Positions 38,993 through 51,300 of a stretch of 64,000 nucleotides of DNA are shown here, piece after piece. This stretch comes from Luscinia megarhynchos (Eukaryota > Chordata > Aves > Passeriformes > Turdidae). The notes under the pieces are model-generated. The model was not told where the DNA came from and ran no database searches. It worked only from the letters and a program-made list of their open reading frames with translations. The translations under genes were made by a program, and so were the position numbers. The stretch is from NCBI GenBank assembly GCA_034336665.1, contig CM067568.1:37366770-37430769 (forward strand), written 5' to 3'. The first letter of the stretch is position 1; each line of letters opens with the position of its first letter.

Positions 38993-40780
38993 TAAGATAC
39001 CTAACAATTTAAAATTATTCAGAACACCTTTTCTGTGCTGCCTTTCCAGATTATTTTTTTTTACTTAATGAAAGAAACAGAGCAAGGATTAGAGAACTGT
39101 TTCAGAGAAACACAGAACACATTGACAAATACTGAAAAGATAAATATGTGTTTTCATACTCACGGAATGAAATATAAGATACCTGACATATGCCAATTAC
39201 TCCCTCATGTTGCCATTAGGAAAACCTGATCCATGACAAAAATAGATTTAAAATATATTTAAATCCCACGTGACCTTATATCAGCAGAAGTGAAAGGAAA
39301 GAAAAACAAAAAAAGATCCTCATCTTGTGCTTCCTCTGCATATTAGTTCATATTATTTTTTTCTCCCTTTTTCCGATCCCTCCCTCCATATTTGCCTCCT
39401 CTTCTTTCTAAGGGGAGAGATGATAAATGATTTATTAATCACAGTGTTTGTCACATTTGCCTCTGCAAGACTATTCATCTTAAGCAAAATTTGTTGCATC
39501 AAAACAAGTTTTAAATAACACATAAGGTTTGTACAAATATATCGCAAACAATGAAAATATTTGATTTACAAAATTCTTATTGTGAGTTTTGTCTTTTCAC
39601 AATAGTGTTTATATTTTCATATATGGAAACTAATTCTAAAAGCATAATTTAAATATCCCTTTCAAAACACTGCTGGCATTGATTGGCAGTCTCCATTATG
39701 AATTTTAGACATATTTAGCAGCAATGATGAGTAATTTCTACAGTTTCTCACTGTACTCTTACAAATTAATTAGAACACATCAGTTTTTAATTTTATTGGT
39801 CTGGCATTTTTTCCCAATAACTACATTTTATTGTGGAAAAAATGTGTTTTCCCTCTAGTGACTATTTGGCAAATATGTGTTGAGCATTTCTACCATTAAT
39901 TAAAGTGGCTAATTTTTGTTTACTTCTCTGTGTCCCAGTATCTGCAACAATTTTAAAAAGAATGTACTCAGCTGGCAAGGGGCCTGTTTAACAGCTTTAT
40001 ACAGGACACCAAGGTATTTTGCTCATTTTGAGTGCATCACAAAAATGGTTACCTCTTCAAAGGCTCTCTTTGAACAGATGGGGTCAACAGTTCTTAGAAG
40101 GTAATTATTTTAAAAAACACTCTCTATTAGACAATAAGAAATACTGTAAACCAGTGCATAAGTATACTTTTAAAAGCAAAGAGATGTTTGTAAATGCTTA
40201 TGAAATACTTCCACATGTGATCATATTTTCACAATAATGTTGACTATCAAACATTATACTGCACATTAATTTTTATTGTTGAATAAGATAATGGAGCCAA
40301 GAATACTGTAGACTGTAAAGCACAGCCTGTTGCAGCTTATTTCCTGGCCAGCTCTTCATACCACAGATGTTGGGCAGCTATCCCAAACCATTCCACATAT
40401 TTACTGGTGCTCTAATTTTTCCATATTAGAAGTTTTGTGTTTAGCTGTTCTCCTCAGTAGCATTAACCAAGCAGTTCATAAAATCCGTTTTTAAATGCAG
40501 TTGCAAATATCAAACTCCTTTGTGAAGCCACTTGCTTCATGTTCCCCTTAAGACCACAATCTGCCTTTAACAGACACTAAATGGCCTGTGACTTAGGCAG
40601 AGAAAGTTGTTCAAAAGCCAACTAACATCTTGTTTCAGAGGGTACTTTTGAAACAAACGTCTAAGGTCAAATTTAAACACAGGTCTATCTAACAAGGTAG
40701 AGCCATCAGAGCTTAAATACAAGCACTGCCAATACAGTGTCTTCCTAAAATTAAATGTTAGTATTTCACAGGCTGAATAA

Positions 40781-40804
40781 TAATTTTGCCTTTAGGCAAA
40801 ATTA
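40781..40804. repeat. 24-bp palindrome with AP-2-like core
   Basis: TAATTTTGCCT (40781-40791) and AGGCAAAATTA (40794-40804) are perfect inverted copies around two T residues. The centre reads GCC, four bases, GGC, which fits the spaced TFAP2 pattern GCCN4GGC, flanked by symmetric AT-rich half sites. It is among the longest perfect inverted repeats with a tight centre that I found in the window. Binding is inference. Confidence 0.85.
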
Positions 40805-41211
40805 ATAATGGTGACCAATATAATTTCAACACAAAGTAACTATAGGCCAGACCATCCAGCAAAGCTATATGCAACCAAAGACTTCTCGAGAACACAGCAG
40901 CCCAGCACTAGTCCTGTTAACATCAGTGGGCACACGGGCTAAATTTGCACATGTGAACTTAAATTCACTGTCTTCAAACAGAATTTTATAAGATTACCCA
41001 GGGGTAAAGTTGACTATCTTAGGACACCCCAGACTGTGTATCTTACTAAAGACAAAAGTGTCCAAAATATGAAGGTTTGTAGAGTACTAAATTTTGCCAG
41101 GGATACAGCTGACTGTTGTCCAGGGTTTTTTTAACTTAGACCATTGTATTTTTTAGAGGCAGAGAATAATTCATTGTCTAGGAGAAAGGCAGGAAATTTT
41201 TCTTTGGCAGG

Positions 41212-41262
41212 TTTATTTCTTTTTTTGTTTTGTTTTGTTTCTTCTTCTTCTTTCTTTTTTTC
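41212..41262 (+). repeat. T-rich pyrimidine tract ending in CAG
   Basis: About 50 bases of T with scattered G and C (TTTTG units, then TTC units) end in TTTCCAG, a textbook splice-acceptor shape. All three frames downstream meet a stop within a few codons, so it does not open a coding exon. It is listed as low-complexity sequence. Confidence 0.75.
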
Positions 41263-41354
41263 CAGTTTTAAATTAGCAGATGTTTGAAGCTGCTCCAAGG
41301 TTTGGAATGTGGAAGCAATCCCAGTGGAGATAGATTAGTGGCAGAGAGCAGGTG

Positions 41355-41480
41355 AGGTGGTCAAAGGTGGATGTAAATACAATTTATCAGATGAATCTGC
41401 AGTTTGTCATATTGGTATCACCACTGCACATGTGGCATATATAAAAGCTTTGGCAACTGAGAATGAACATCGTTCCTCTA
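41355..41480 (+). promoter_or_regulatory. TATA-box and E-box cluster, possible isolated core promoter
   Basis: A TATATAAA box (41438-41445) followed by AG sits four bases downstream of a palindromic CACATGTG E-box (41427-41434). Further upstream at 41358-41370 is TGGTCA-A-AGGTGG, resembling a DR1 nuclear-receptor element. A start would be expected about 30 bases below the TATA box, near 41470. No long open frame or exon follows, so any transcript would be non-coding, or the match is chance in AT-rich DNA. Confidence 0.2.
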
Positions 41481-43244
41481 GCCAGTGTAGTTAGAGAGAA
41501 AATGCATACCAATACAGGGATGTGGTACAAATAAATGGTCCAAGAAATCCTAGATTTTATAAAAATTCTACAGCATATGTAGAAAAGATATGGGCAGGGA
41601 TTCTACTAAATAAAACCCCCCAAACTCAAACCACAAAAAACTCCCAAATGTACACAGACACATACACACCTTACCCCTCATGCTCCCTTTACCTCTTTAT
41701 GCCCCCACCCACAAAAAAAATGTTCCTCAATAACAGGCAAACTAAACTAGGCAAATGTCAGCTCTCAGACTAAGCATGAGTCATAATATGACCCATTTGT
41801 CTGGTCAAATAGTTCAGATATGATTCCATGATGCCTCAGTTCTTACATTTTTTTACGTTTTTTTTAGGCACAGCTTTCTACCACTTCTGATTGGAAGAAA
41901 ACATCCTACTCTGCTGAATGATTTGTCACTATCTCAGTTATATTCTCCTTTGTGATCCCCAATACTACAGCAAAGAAATATCTTCAAGCAAAAAGTCATC
42001 TCATATCTTTAGTACAAAATACTGCATGTCTACTCAGCACACAATCAGAAACTTATCTTTTTTTTGGCCTCACAAATTTACCAGAACCACTTCAATGGAA
42101 TTGCCTGTATCTTTAATATGCTGAATGTCCCTAGACAAAAAGCTGGACAGCTGAATAAAATCAGGGGACTCAACGCTTAGTCATTAAATTAGCTACATGA
42201 GGACACTGGGTTAATTTGTGCATCAGTGTCATTTCACTGCAGCAACAAAACTGAACATAGATAACATTGCTATCTTCTACATGACAGGTACAGTTCTTTG
42301 GTCCTCTTTTCTATATCATATATAGAATACATAAATATATATATAATGAGCCCACATATAAAATGGCTTGCTGCAAAACAGAACAAATTAAATTAAACTG
42401 TCTAAGAAGTGAAGTCTGTCTCTTTCTCAAAAACCCTAATTATTCTACAAAGTTACAGTATTTGATGCCCACACAGAAATAAACCTGTATGGTGCTCTCC
42501 TAGTTGTGATGAAATGCTATGGAATCCATATGCCAATGTAGTCAGGACTAGAGATTTCCCTTCCATGGATGAAAAGCCCATCAGCACCATGCAGCACAGA
42601 TGTACATTTAGGAGGAGCCCTGGTAAAGAGGTGGGCCCCCCAAAATTCCCTCCCCTCTCTTTCTAGCCCAATTCAGCAGAAGACTCATTGAAGTCCAGCT
42701 AACATGAACAGCTGGGAAGCACCAGAAGTGCATCCTCAACTTAGAGTTCTTTGGGTTTGGAATCAGTAACCCCCAGTTGCCAGAAGTGTTTCACATTTAA
42801 TGACTGACTTGACCTGCTTGTAGAGATTACTTTTGTCACTTTGAATTTTAAGGGAGGAAAGCTGGAATTTAAAGTTTTCTGTTATAGTAAAGCCAGGTTT
42901 TCTTAAGTTTTATTACAAACTGATTAGGTTAATTGCAGGATGGTCATAATAGTTTTGCTAGACTGCATATAGCATCCAATAGGTTTAGCAGATGAAGAAG
43001 ATAAATAAGTAGACAAAAATATTAAAGGCAAGAGGTTTTTCACACCATCAGCAGTGGTGGTAGCAGCTATTACCACCAGGGCCAGGATTTAAAGTAAATA
43101 CCAGACTTGACAGGGTGTTCCTGGTTCCATTTTATTATACAGCTTCATCAATTATGCACATTCATCAATTTAAAGAAAACTAATTTGAAGAATAGTGATA
43201 AATTTAACTGTTGTGAGGAAATAGTAGTCAGGAGTTGAGTATAC
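41481..43244. other. Unique DNA, no gene recognised
   Basis: Two frames of 83 and 68 codons occur, both low in complexity or without features. The block at about 42560-42780 is more GC-rich than its surroundings and holds no repeat I can name. A short TA run lies near 42336-42345. Confidence 0.55.
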
Positions 43245-43408
43245 AAAATCAACAAGAAGAAATAGCCTCAAAGTGCACCAAGGGAGGTTTATATTAAATA
43301 CTAGGATTTTTTTTTTCACTGAAAGGGGTGGTCAAGGGTGGAGCAGGTTGCCCAGGAAAGTGGTTGTCACCACCCATGGAAGTGTTCCAAAAAGACATTC
43401 TCTTCAAT
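43245..43408 (+). mobile_element. CR1 LINE fragment, lacking the 3' terminus
   Basis: The copy follows a CR1 3' region block by block. A GAAATAGCCTCAA stretch (consensus GAAATGGCCTCAA) is followed by GTGCACCAAGGGAGGTTTA, a diverged ATTAAATACTAGGA, CACTGAAAGGGGTGGTCAAG, GCAGGTTGCCCAGG, AAGTGGTTG, and CACCCATGGAAGTGTTCCAA. It lies in plus orientation and breaks off before the terminal CCATGGCAGGG and GATGATCTTTAAGG blocks, so its 3' end is lost by deletion or decay. It resembles a different CR1 subfamily from the copy near 63.3 kb, which has a GAAGCTGTGGCTGTCCC block at the corresponding place. Confidence 0.85.
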
Positions 43409-45170
43409 AAAGAAACAAAAATCCCTGTTAACAGTCCAGCTGTGAATTACGTCCATTTCCTTCACTGATCACTGGAATGTATCAAAATTTAATTATCTTT
43501 GCCTTTTTGAGAAAAAATAACCCCCAGACTTCAAAACAAACTCTTATTTTTATTTTTGATACATCTTCTTCCTCACACATCCATCACTTTGCTTGTCCTG
43601 TTGTCCATTAAGACTTGCAAGTCTCAAAAATTTCCCCTTTCCATCTTCCTTAAATAATACTCTCCAAGCAGCCTAAACAGTGTGTGCCAAAACAGCATAC
43701 TGTTACTACAACAAACAAAACCCCTTTCTATGTCATCAAAAAACAGTTTGTAAACTTATGGCAAGACAGGACACATCAATATCATATTGAAGAACATAAA
43801 ATATGCCCTGATTAAATATAGGAAACATTAGATTAAAAAATACAGATAGCAGTGATGTTCTAAGCCAGGAGTAGTAATTCATCTTTGCCTGTTAAAAGTC
43901 AAAGAAAGAACATAGATAGGTACTAGATATTGTTAATCAACTTACCCTATCATTTACTGAGGACAAGTTTTTGGTAATGAAAAACACATCACAGTGTCTA
44001 GATGCAGTTCAAACTTCTAGCAGAGCCCTCTGCATTTCACAAGTCGTAGCAGAGCCTTCTGTAAAGGAAACTTTTCAGAGATGTGCTTCAAGGCAAGAGC
44101 TGAAAGTAAAATGATACATGGAAAGGTAATGCCAGAACAGTCCAGAATGACAGGTAAATGCTTTAGGGAAAGTGGTGAGCAGCAGGTCTAGTTGCAGAGA
44201 AAAATGAATGTATCACATTGTTTTATGTTGTGGCCTGCTGAAGGATGTGGTGCAGTGTGAAGAAATATTGCATTGAAAATAAATCCTGTACATGCTCTAT
44301 GAACCTGTATGAATTATATGTGACATCTTTGCTTATTACATCTTCTGCCCAAACATTATTATATGTGATACATACATGACACTGTAGACATCTACTATAG
44401 TGTACTAAAAAAAGGAACATTTTCTGCTGTGCCCTGCTTCTGCAAGCAAAGAATACAAATCTGGGCTGATTACAGTCACCCCTGCACTTTAGGAAGTCTG
44501 TCTCCTGAATACAGAAACAATGCTCCAAGCCCCAAACATTTCAGCAACTTTATTAAAATGAGCTATTGTGCAGTAATTATATAACTATATCTATACTACA
44601 TCCTGTAAAACAATTGATAACCATGGATTCACATTTCTTTCAGCAGATTAAAGGTGAGGAATGGACTCTTTAAGAAATGAGAAAAATATGTGGTTCACAT
44701 GTAAGTGAATTCTAAGATTCTTTCTGAAAACATGAGAAAATAATGCAATGAACTAATTCATGCAAGAAGAGGCAAAGAATGCTAATAGAATTTATTCATT
44801 AAAAATTACAACAAAACGCTTCTAGAACTTTTCCACTTTAAAAAAATAATTTAAAATAAAATGATGGAGATTTTCCTAGTCGTATGCGGTTTTCATAAAT
44901 ATTTTGAACACTCTTCTTTTCCTCTCAAACTTTTTTAATCATTATGGCTATAAAGCCAAAATTTAGTTTCTCAGAAGGCCAAATTAAAACCTTTTGATGG
45001 CTGAAGTTGGCACATGTGATACTAGCTGTGCTTCATTCAAGTGTTCATCCAGCTTGGGAACTTGTACTATTTTCATTATTCATCTACAGACTATAGTAAA
45101 AAATCCAAACAAACAAAGAAAAAGCCACAGCATCACCTGACCCCCTCTCCCTGCCCAAAATTTCCAATCA
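43409..45170. other. Unique DNA, no gene recognised
   Basis: One 101-codon minus-strand frame (44223-44528) is Cys- and Phe-rich but matches nothing I know and has no flanking splice sites of note. No repeat was recognised. Confidence 0.55.
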
Positions 45171-45300
45171 AACCACTACCACCACCAACCAAAAAAACCC
45201 AAAAAAAACCAAAACAAAACAAAAAACAAACAAAAACAAAAAAAAAACCAAAAAAAACCCAAAAAAAACCCCCAAAAAAACCCCAAACCGAACAAAACAA
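45171..45300 (+). repeat. A/C-rich low-complexity tract
   Basis: About 130 bases consist almost only of A and C, with runs of seven or eight A separated by two to five C, then looser CAAAA units. The minus strand therefore reads as G-runs spaced by T-runs, resembling ciliate-type telomere repeats in outline but without a fixed unit. It creates an artefactual 112-codon Lys/Pro-rich frame on the plus strand and a Phe/Gly-rich one on the minus strand. Confidence 0.9.
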
Positions 45301-48300
45301 ATTCTGGTTTCCTAGTACCAAACAGTCTACAGATATAATGAAAAGACAGGAAAAAGGAATTTACAATTCTACTAAATGAAAGTCACTACCCATGGTTTGC
45401 CCTACCTGAAATGTCAGTAAGGCTGTTTTACCACAGAGGTCAACAGAAATAGAAAAAGGTCAGAAATGGAGTGCAGAAGATGCTTAGATTGAAAAGTCCT
45501 CCTGCTGCATGCAGGCTGGTGAATAGCTGGCTTCAGAGTATGTAATTGAATTAACAAACATTAAAGGGAGTAAAATGCAGTTGGCACTCAGAACACAATT
45601 CCCCTGAAATGCAGATTTCAGACATATACAAGTTCTAAGAATATTGATGGGACAATTACATGAATGGAAAGAAAATAAAATATAAATGTTCCCTTTCTTG
45701 GTGTTCCCTGCACTGCATTCTCACTGATGCAGCAATACATACCCACATGCATGAAGCAATACTGATAGCAGTCAATAGTCACTCATCTGTGAGCTGTTTA
45801 ATAGAACCAGGACTGCATAAACTCCAAATTGATTTAGGTCTGAGACAGATTTGGTCCAGACAGAGCCTTAATCCAGACAAGATGCACCTCTGCAGACTTT
45901 ATTGCATCTCATCTTTAGGCAAAGTGGCTTTGCTTCCACTGTCATGGTCACCAAAATTTTTTCCATTACTCCATTGAGCTGTCAGTGTACATTCTTATGG
46001 CTTCATTTACCTGTTTTCTGTGATAAAAATGTAGTATTGCCCTCAAAAAAAAAACCAGAGGAATTTTTAAAAATAGGCAATACACAGACAAAACATTATT
46101 CATACTGTGGGTTCATGTAAGGAAGTTCCTCTGAACTAACACAGATGTCTGTGAACCAACTGAGCACTCTGCAGTCAGAGAAACAAACACTCTTCTGCAT
46201 GGCTTGACTTACCCTAAGAAAGGCTGCTAAAGCAGGTCAGATGACAAGACTCTGAGCCATGATTACACCTAAGGGCTATTGACAGAGTCCAGAGCAAATA
46301 TGGCTGTCTAAAATAACCTGAGAGGCCTGTATTCTGCATATGCTATTTGCACCTGTATATATGATCTTGGAATACCACATGGATGCTTCCTCCTCTGTCA
46401 TCCAGGAATGCAAAGGAATAGACATGCACGAGAACTTTGCAAAGGCTAAGCTGTTCCATTTCATTGAATATCTTCAAACATCAGACCCAAAAATCTGTAA
46501 GGAAATATGATTATAGTTTCTGACACTGTAGTCTAAATCAAGCAGATAAATAAAGATGTTGAAGTCAATGTATTTCTCATATAATCAACCACTCAAAACC
46601 AGTACTCACTGCAATTTCTGTACCTGCCTGCTCACCACAAAACTTGCACTGGAATTGTGAAAATTATCTAAAATTTCTTCTTCTTCCCCTCAAAGGCTCA
46701 GGAACTTAGAAATGTAAAATGGGAATTCACTTGATGTGAATTGTGACAATATAGGTGACAAATATCAAGACTGCTTAATTCTTTTGTCATTCTCAACATC
46801 CAGTCTTCTCAGGACTCACTAATTGAGGAAACATAATATTATTGTCATAGACAATGACATTACTGTAGGACTTTTTTTAAAATTAAGACTGGCTACTAAT
46901 TGCATGTAGTTCAATTGTCTCCCTTTAATCCCCATGCTGTTTTGATATACATATCCCCAAACACAAGTTTGCTACTTGGAAACACTTTGTTTTATCTACC
47001 TGGCAAATCATCCTCAAGTGCATTTTTCAGTGGTCTCCTCTTAATAGAATCACATAAAAGATTTAATGCATAATATCTTCAATGAGTGCCTTTACAATCA
47101 CAAATATAGATTGATTTATCTGCTTATTAAAGCCTATGAACATTGATTGTAAGCAAACAATGAGCCAGACACCCAAAACAACTTTCATTGACATAGTTAA
47201 GGGCTTTAGAAAAATTTCTTGATTTAAAACTACTTTTTACAGCAGCAAAAGAAAATCATATTCTTTTGAAGAACTTGCAAAAGATTGCTCTAATTTTTGC
47301 ATTCTGTAAACAGGCAATATTTAATCTGTTTAAAATTAAACTCTGAAGATCAATCAGATAGGCTTTTTAAGGGCTCAGACACAGCAAGTAGTTTAGTGTT
47401 GTATTTGCAAGAGATACAGCCAGTTGTTTAGCCACACAGATATCATTTAGTCCATAACTTAAACAAGCACTGATAAAATTTTTTTATGAAAAGATGCTAT
47501 CAGCAAAACAAACACAGTATTTCATACTACTTCAAAGCTTATTTATAATGTGTTTAGAAATATTCAGTGGAAACAGGAAAATAATGTCTTGATTTTCTAA
47601 ACTTTACAACATCTGCTTTTACTTACTTGAAGCATTGTAAAGTTCTCCAGATTTCAAATGGGTAGCTTTTCTTTTGTCTGGTCTCAAATTTGAAAGTGTT
47701 CACATTATTTTTTTTACCTCACACAATTTTCCATTTTTCACTTAAGCAAATTCAGTCACATGAACACCTCTTCAGCCTTCTAACAGTGGCAAATAACAGT
47801 TAAAATAACTTAACATTTTGAATACGCACATTAGAAACCTGATAGAAATTACCCTTCCTCAGAAAGTCTTCTTTCTAAAGATTTAATTCCTACATCGAGA
47901 ATTCTAAGGAATTCCTGCATCTTTATTTCCCAATATACATGTGTAACTAACTCTTTTAAACCAGATATCATGCTGTTTATTTACGCTACGGTCTCCCGGC
48001 CAGGAATAAACTGAGAAAGCCCTATCTGCAGTATATGCAGCTCTTTTCAATGGCTTGGCTTGTAGGAGTGACTAGAACCTTCAATAAGCAAAGGGCTTCT
48101 CCCCTCTGAATCCTTTCTTATAGATAGGAAAAGTGTTCATCTAGCCAATAAGATGTGACAAATGCATCTCAATCACTTGAAGATGCATTATTTTATATAG
48201 CTTTATTTATTCTCCTTCACTATGTAAAATTAAAGCTGTTGGGGATTTAGTGGGAAGTGATATCTAAAGCCTTTAAGCAGGCTATCATATCCTATTTGAT

Positions 48301-51300
48301 TAATGCACAGAAACATCATAAATAACTTCCTCTACCTGCTGAGAGGTAGACAAGCTACTCTGGCTCATGAGTCACTTTTTGGCTGCACATAGCTTAACAA
48401 GCTGGGTGCCTAGTGCAGAACATTTTATGTGACTGCACCTTGGCCTCCTGATCACCAGGATCAGGCTGATCAACTATTGTATGGTCTGGCTCCCATCTGG
48501 CCTCATCATGTTTCCCTCCCATCAATCAGTAGCACCTGGGGGACAGGAGAAAGGAGCTGGTGGAAATCTGGATCTCAGCCCACTGTTGAGATACTTGGGT
48601 GCATCATGAGGCAGAACGTTTAGTTTGTTGCTTAAGTTTTGCTGCAACATGAGATGAGGTCAGCCTTGGACATGCCCAGACCCTCGAGGTTGGAAATGCT
48701 TCCAGGTCTACTAGCCTAAACACAGCTTCTGTGTGCCTGATATGCAAAGCCAGTGAAGAGAGAGAGATTTCCTGCAGAGTCCTTGGGAGAAAAACCAACA
48801 AAAGCATGTTTGCTCAGACTGTAAACAGCTAATCAGCACTGATGCTCCTTTTCTCTTTCCCTGATGATAGAGGCTTAGTTTTAATTATAGTTTTTCTCTT
48901 ATTTTTATTTCTCTTTTTTTTTTTTTTACCTACATCTGAAAAAGCCATGGGGTTTGCCAGTGGCAGCATAGTATATGCAGAAATATAGACTGCAGCATAT
49001 TTCCTTAGAGTGGAGGTAGAATTAGACATCTCAGATCTTGCCATCTTGGGCTGAATTAATGTATACTAAGTGATTTTATATCAAATTCAAATCTGCACCC
49101 CAAATTCTCTTTTTCACATGGTATTTAAAGATTTACTTACACTGGATTCCTTTAATCTCAACCAATTCTATGACATGTTTGTACCATATTTAAACACACT
49201 TTTGGCAAAAAGTGTTTTCCAGTTTTATTTTACAAGTATTTGCTTAATTATTGCCAAACAGTAGTTGATTTAGCAATATTTGTGCAAAGTTCTAGGCAGA
49301 ATTTTCATATATGTGTGTACCACTGGGTAGGTTTAATGTTTTTGGTGCATGGTTCACCAAATTAGCATGGTAGCAATTTTCCTGAACATGAAAAATTTTA
49401 AAGGGAAGTTGCTGACACGAGATCACAATGATTTGAGACCTAGACCCCCACAACAATTTGCAGTCAGACCCTCAAGAAGCATTTCAGAGGGCTGCTGCCA
49501 TTTGGGTACTGTTACCTTAAGTGACTGCCAGGGGAAAATCTGACCTCTGTAAAGGAAGATACGGAAAAGGAAATTTAAGACTTAGATTCTCAGAAATGTT
49601 TCATACTTTCTGTCCAAGACATCTGAACAACACACACTAGAATCTAGAGCTTGGCATGTTACAGTCTACATAAGAAGATGAAGTATATTTCTCTGCATCC
49701 TCTATCTGTGATGTTCTAAGATTTTCTATTGTCTACCAATCCACAGACTTTGGTTCTCTAAGCTCTGGTGCCACAGAGGATGTTTATGTAACTAAGAAAT
49801 GTCCTTTGCTATCTTTCTCAGGGTGTCAAAATACTCAACAAAAACTTCCTAAAGCAGAGAAAACAGCTCATTAACTGAAACAGGCATTTTAGGCAGCTTC
49901 CACTTCCTATACCATAAGTGTTGCCAGGAACAGCAGAGATTCTCTAGGTTTAAATGACGACACACAGCAGACTACTTACCCAAGACAGTACTGACCTTTA
50001 AAAACTCACTCCCCTTTGACAGCATTAATCAGCCTTCTTGTTCCTTAAATAAATTATAGGTGTGGACTTTCACAAGCAGGAATATAACTCAAAAGGCTTA
50101 AGGAATGGAGATAACTTGGGGTTTCATGAGCATAAATGATCAAGTTCTAAGCTTAAGTGAGACGAATGGGCACAGCTCAAAACTGTCAATGCTTCAATGT
50201 ATGATGAGGCCTCCTTGTGCCATGCATTTCTGGGGGGCATGGAACCTGAAGCTGCCATTAAAGATTCCTGGATTGTAACCTCGTCTGCTCACTGCCAAAA
50301 GCACAGCTCCATTTTTTGTCACCTGCCCACATGACTCACTCTCTGCACTGGTCCATGAAGAGAAGAGTGAGAAAGATGGGAGCTGAAGAAAATTCCACAT
50401 CCAGCAGAACAGTGTAGACAGAAGTAGATACTAAGGGATGGTAGGTAAAGAGTAAAATGCAGAGCACAGTTTAACTCAGCTTTTAAAAAAAAATGCCTTT
50501 AATTAAAGGTGGAATGATCAACAACAAGAAACTTCTCTAACAGACAATTTGTGGAATATACCTTAAAAACCCTCATGATATTTGTGATCAACCTTGAAAA
50601 ATGCTTTACAGTAGAAACAAACCAGTTTTTCTATGGTATGGCCCTCCTAAAAGTTTCTTTCTCTCCCACAGGTACCCAGTGCTCCATTCTAACTGGCTGT
50701 ACATATGCTAAAAGAGACAGAGCAGAAGAGCAGCTTAACTAGCAAGAGAAGACAAGCCCAACTTGCAGTACTCTGCATTTTTATCAGAAAAGCCTCTGTA
50801 GTCAAGTAAGCCACGTAAAAGTACGTGACCAAACTATCCAGTCTCCATCATGTGCTTGTTCATTGTGTGTAAGAAAGAGGATGCCTGATGACTACTGTCA
50901 CCAGCTACTGGTTGAGGCACTACCTGCTGGGTGAGTTCAAGAACTAATTACCTGATCATCCTTTCAGTGAAAACAAAATTCCCTTGATAGCAACAACTTT
51001 TTGATTTTGTGTTACTCAAATTCTTTGTTGGTAAAAATCAAAGCTCAGTTTTTACTTTGAACAAGCATGGAATAAGCAACTGATTGTTTTCCATGCTTGC
51101 CTTTGATGTTTCTATAAACCTTGCTTCTCTTACACTGGTATCACAACCACAGAAACATTAGTAATTCACACTCAGGTCTGAATTTGGGGCTTCTCTCAGG
51201 CTGAACTCAAAAGCTTAAAACATGAGTAAACATTCTTCTGCCAAATTTGTTGCTCCCTATTCCCTACTCCCTGCTACACAAGGTAAAAGACAGAATTAAT

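Larger units (their letters stand above)
37571..41200. other. Non-coding DNA with simple repeats
   Basis: No exon was recognised. The open frame over 37793-38131 (minus) owes its Lys/Pro-rich centre to the T/G homopolymer junction and is discounted. A pyrimidine-rich stretch lies at 39353-39412. An inverted repeat TATTGTGA / TCACAATA spans 39578-39604. The TA/TG array and the 24-bp palindrome are listed separately. Confidence 0.55.

Noticed and set aside
41212..41300. Splice acceptor and exon after the long pyrimidine tract
   Set aside because: The tract ends in CAG, but all three frames downstream hit a stop within a few codons and no donor site fits a short exon.
45171..45300. Interstitial telomere-like repeat
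   Set aside because: The vertebrate TTAGGG unit is absent and the spacing of C-runs varies from two to five with no fixed unit.
45041..45379. 112-codon Lys/Pro/Gln-rich open frame
   Set aside because: The residues are produced by the A/C low-complexity tract. Frames on both strands stay open only because A/C sequence cannot form stop codons easily on one strand and G/T runs rarely do so on the other.
50640..50745. Exon after the TTTCTCTCCCACAG acceptor-like site near 50670
   Set aside because: The following frame is short, has no recognisable protein features and lacks a good donor before its stop.
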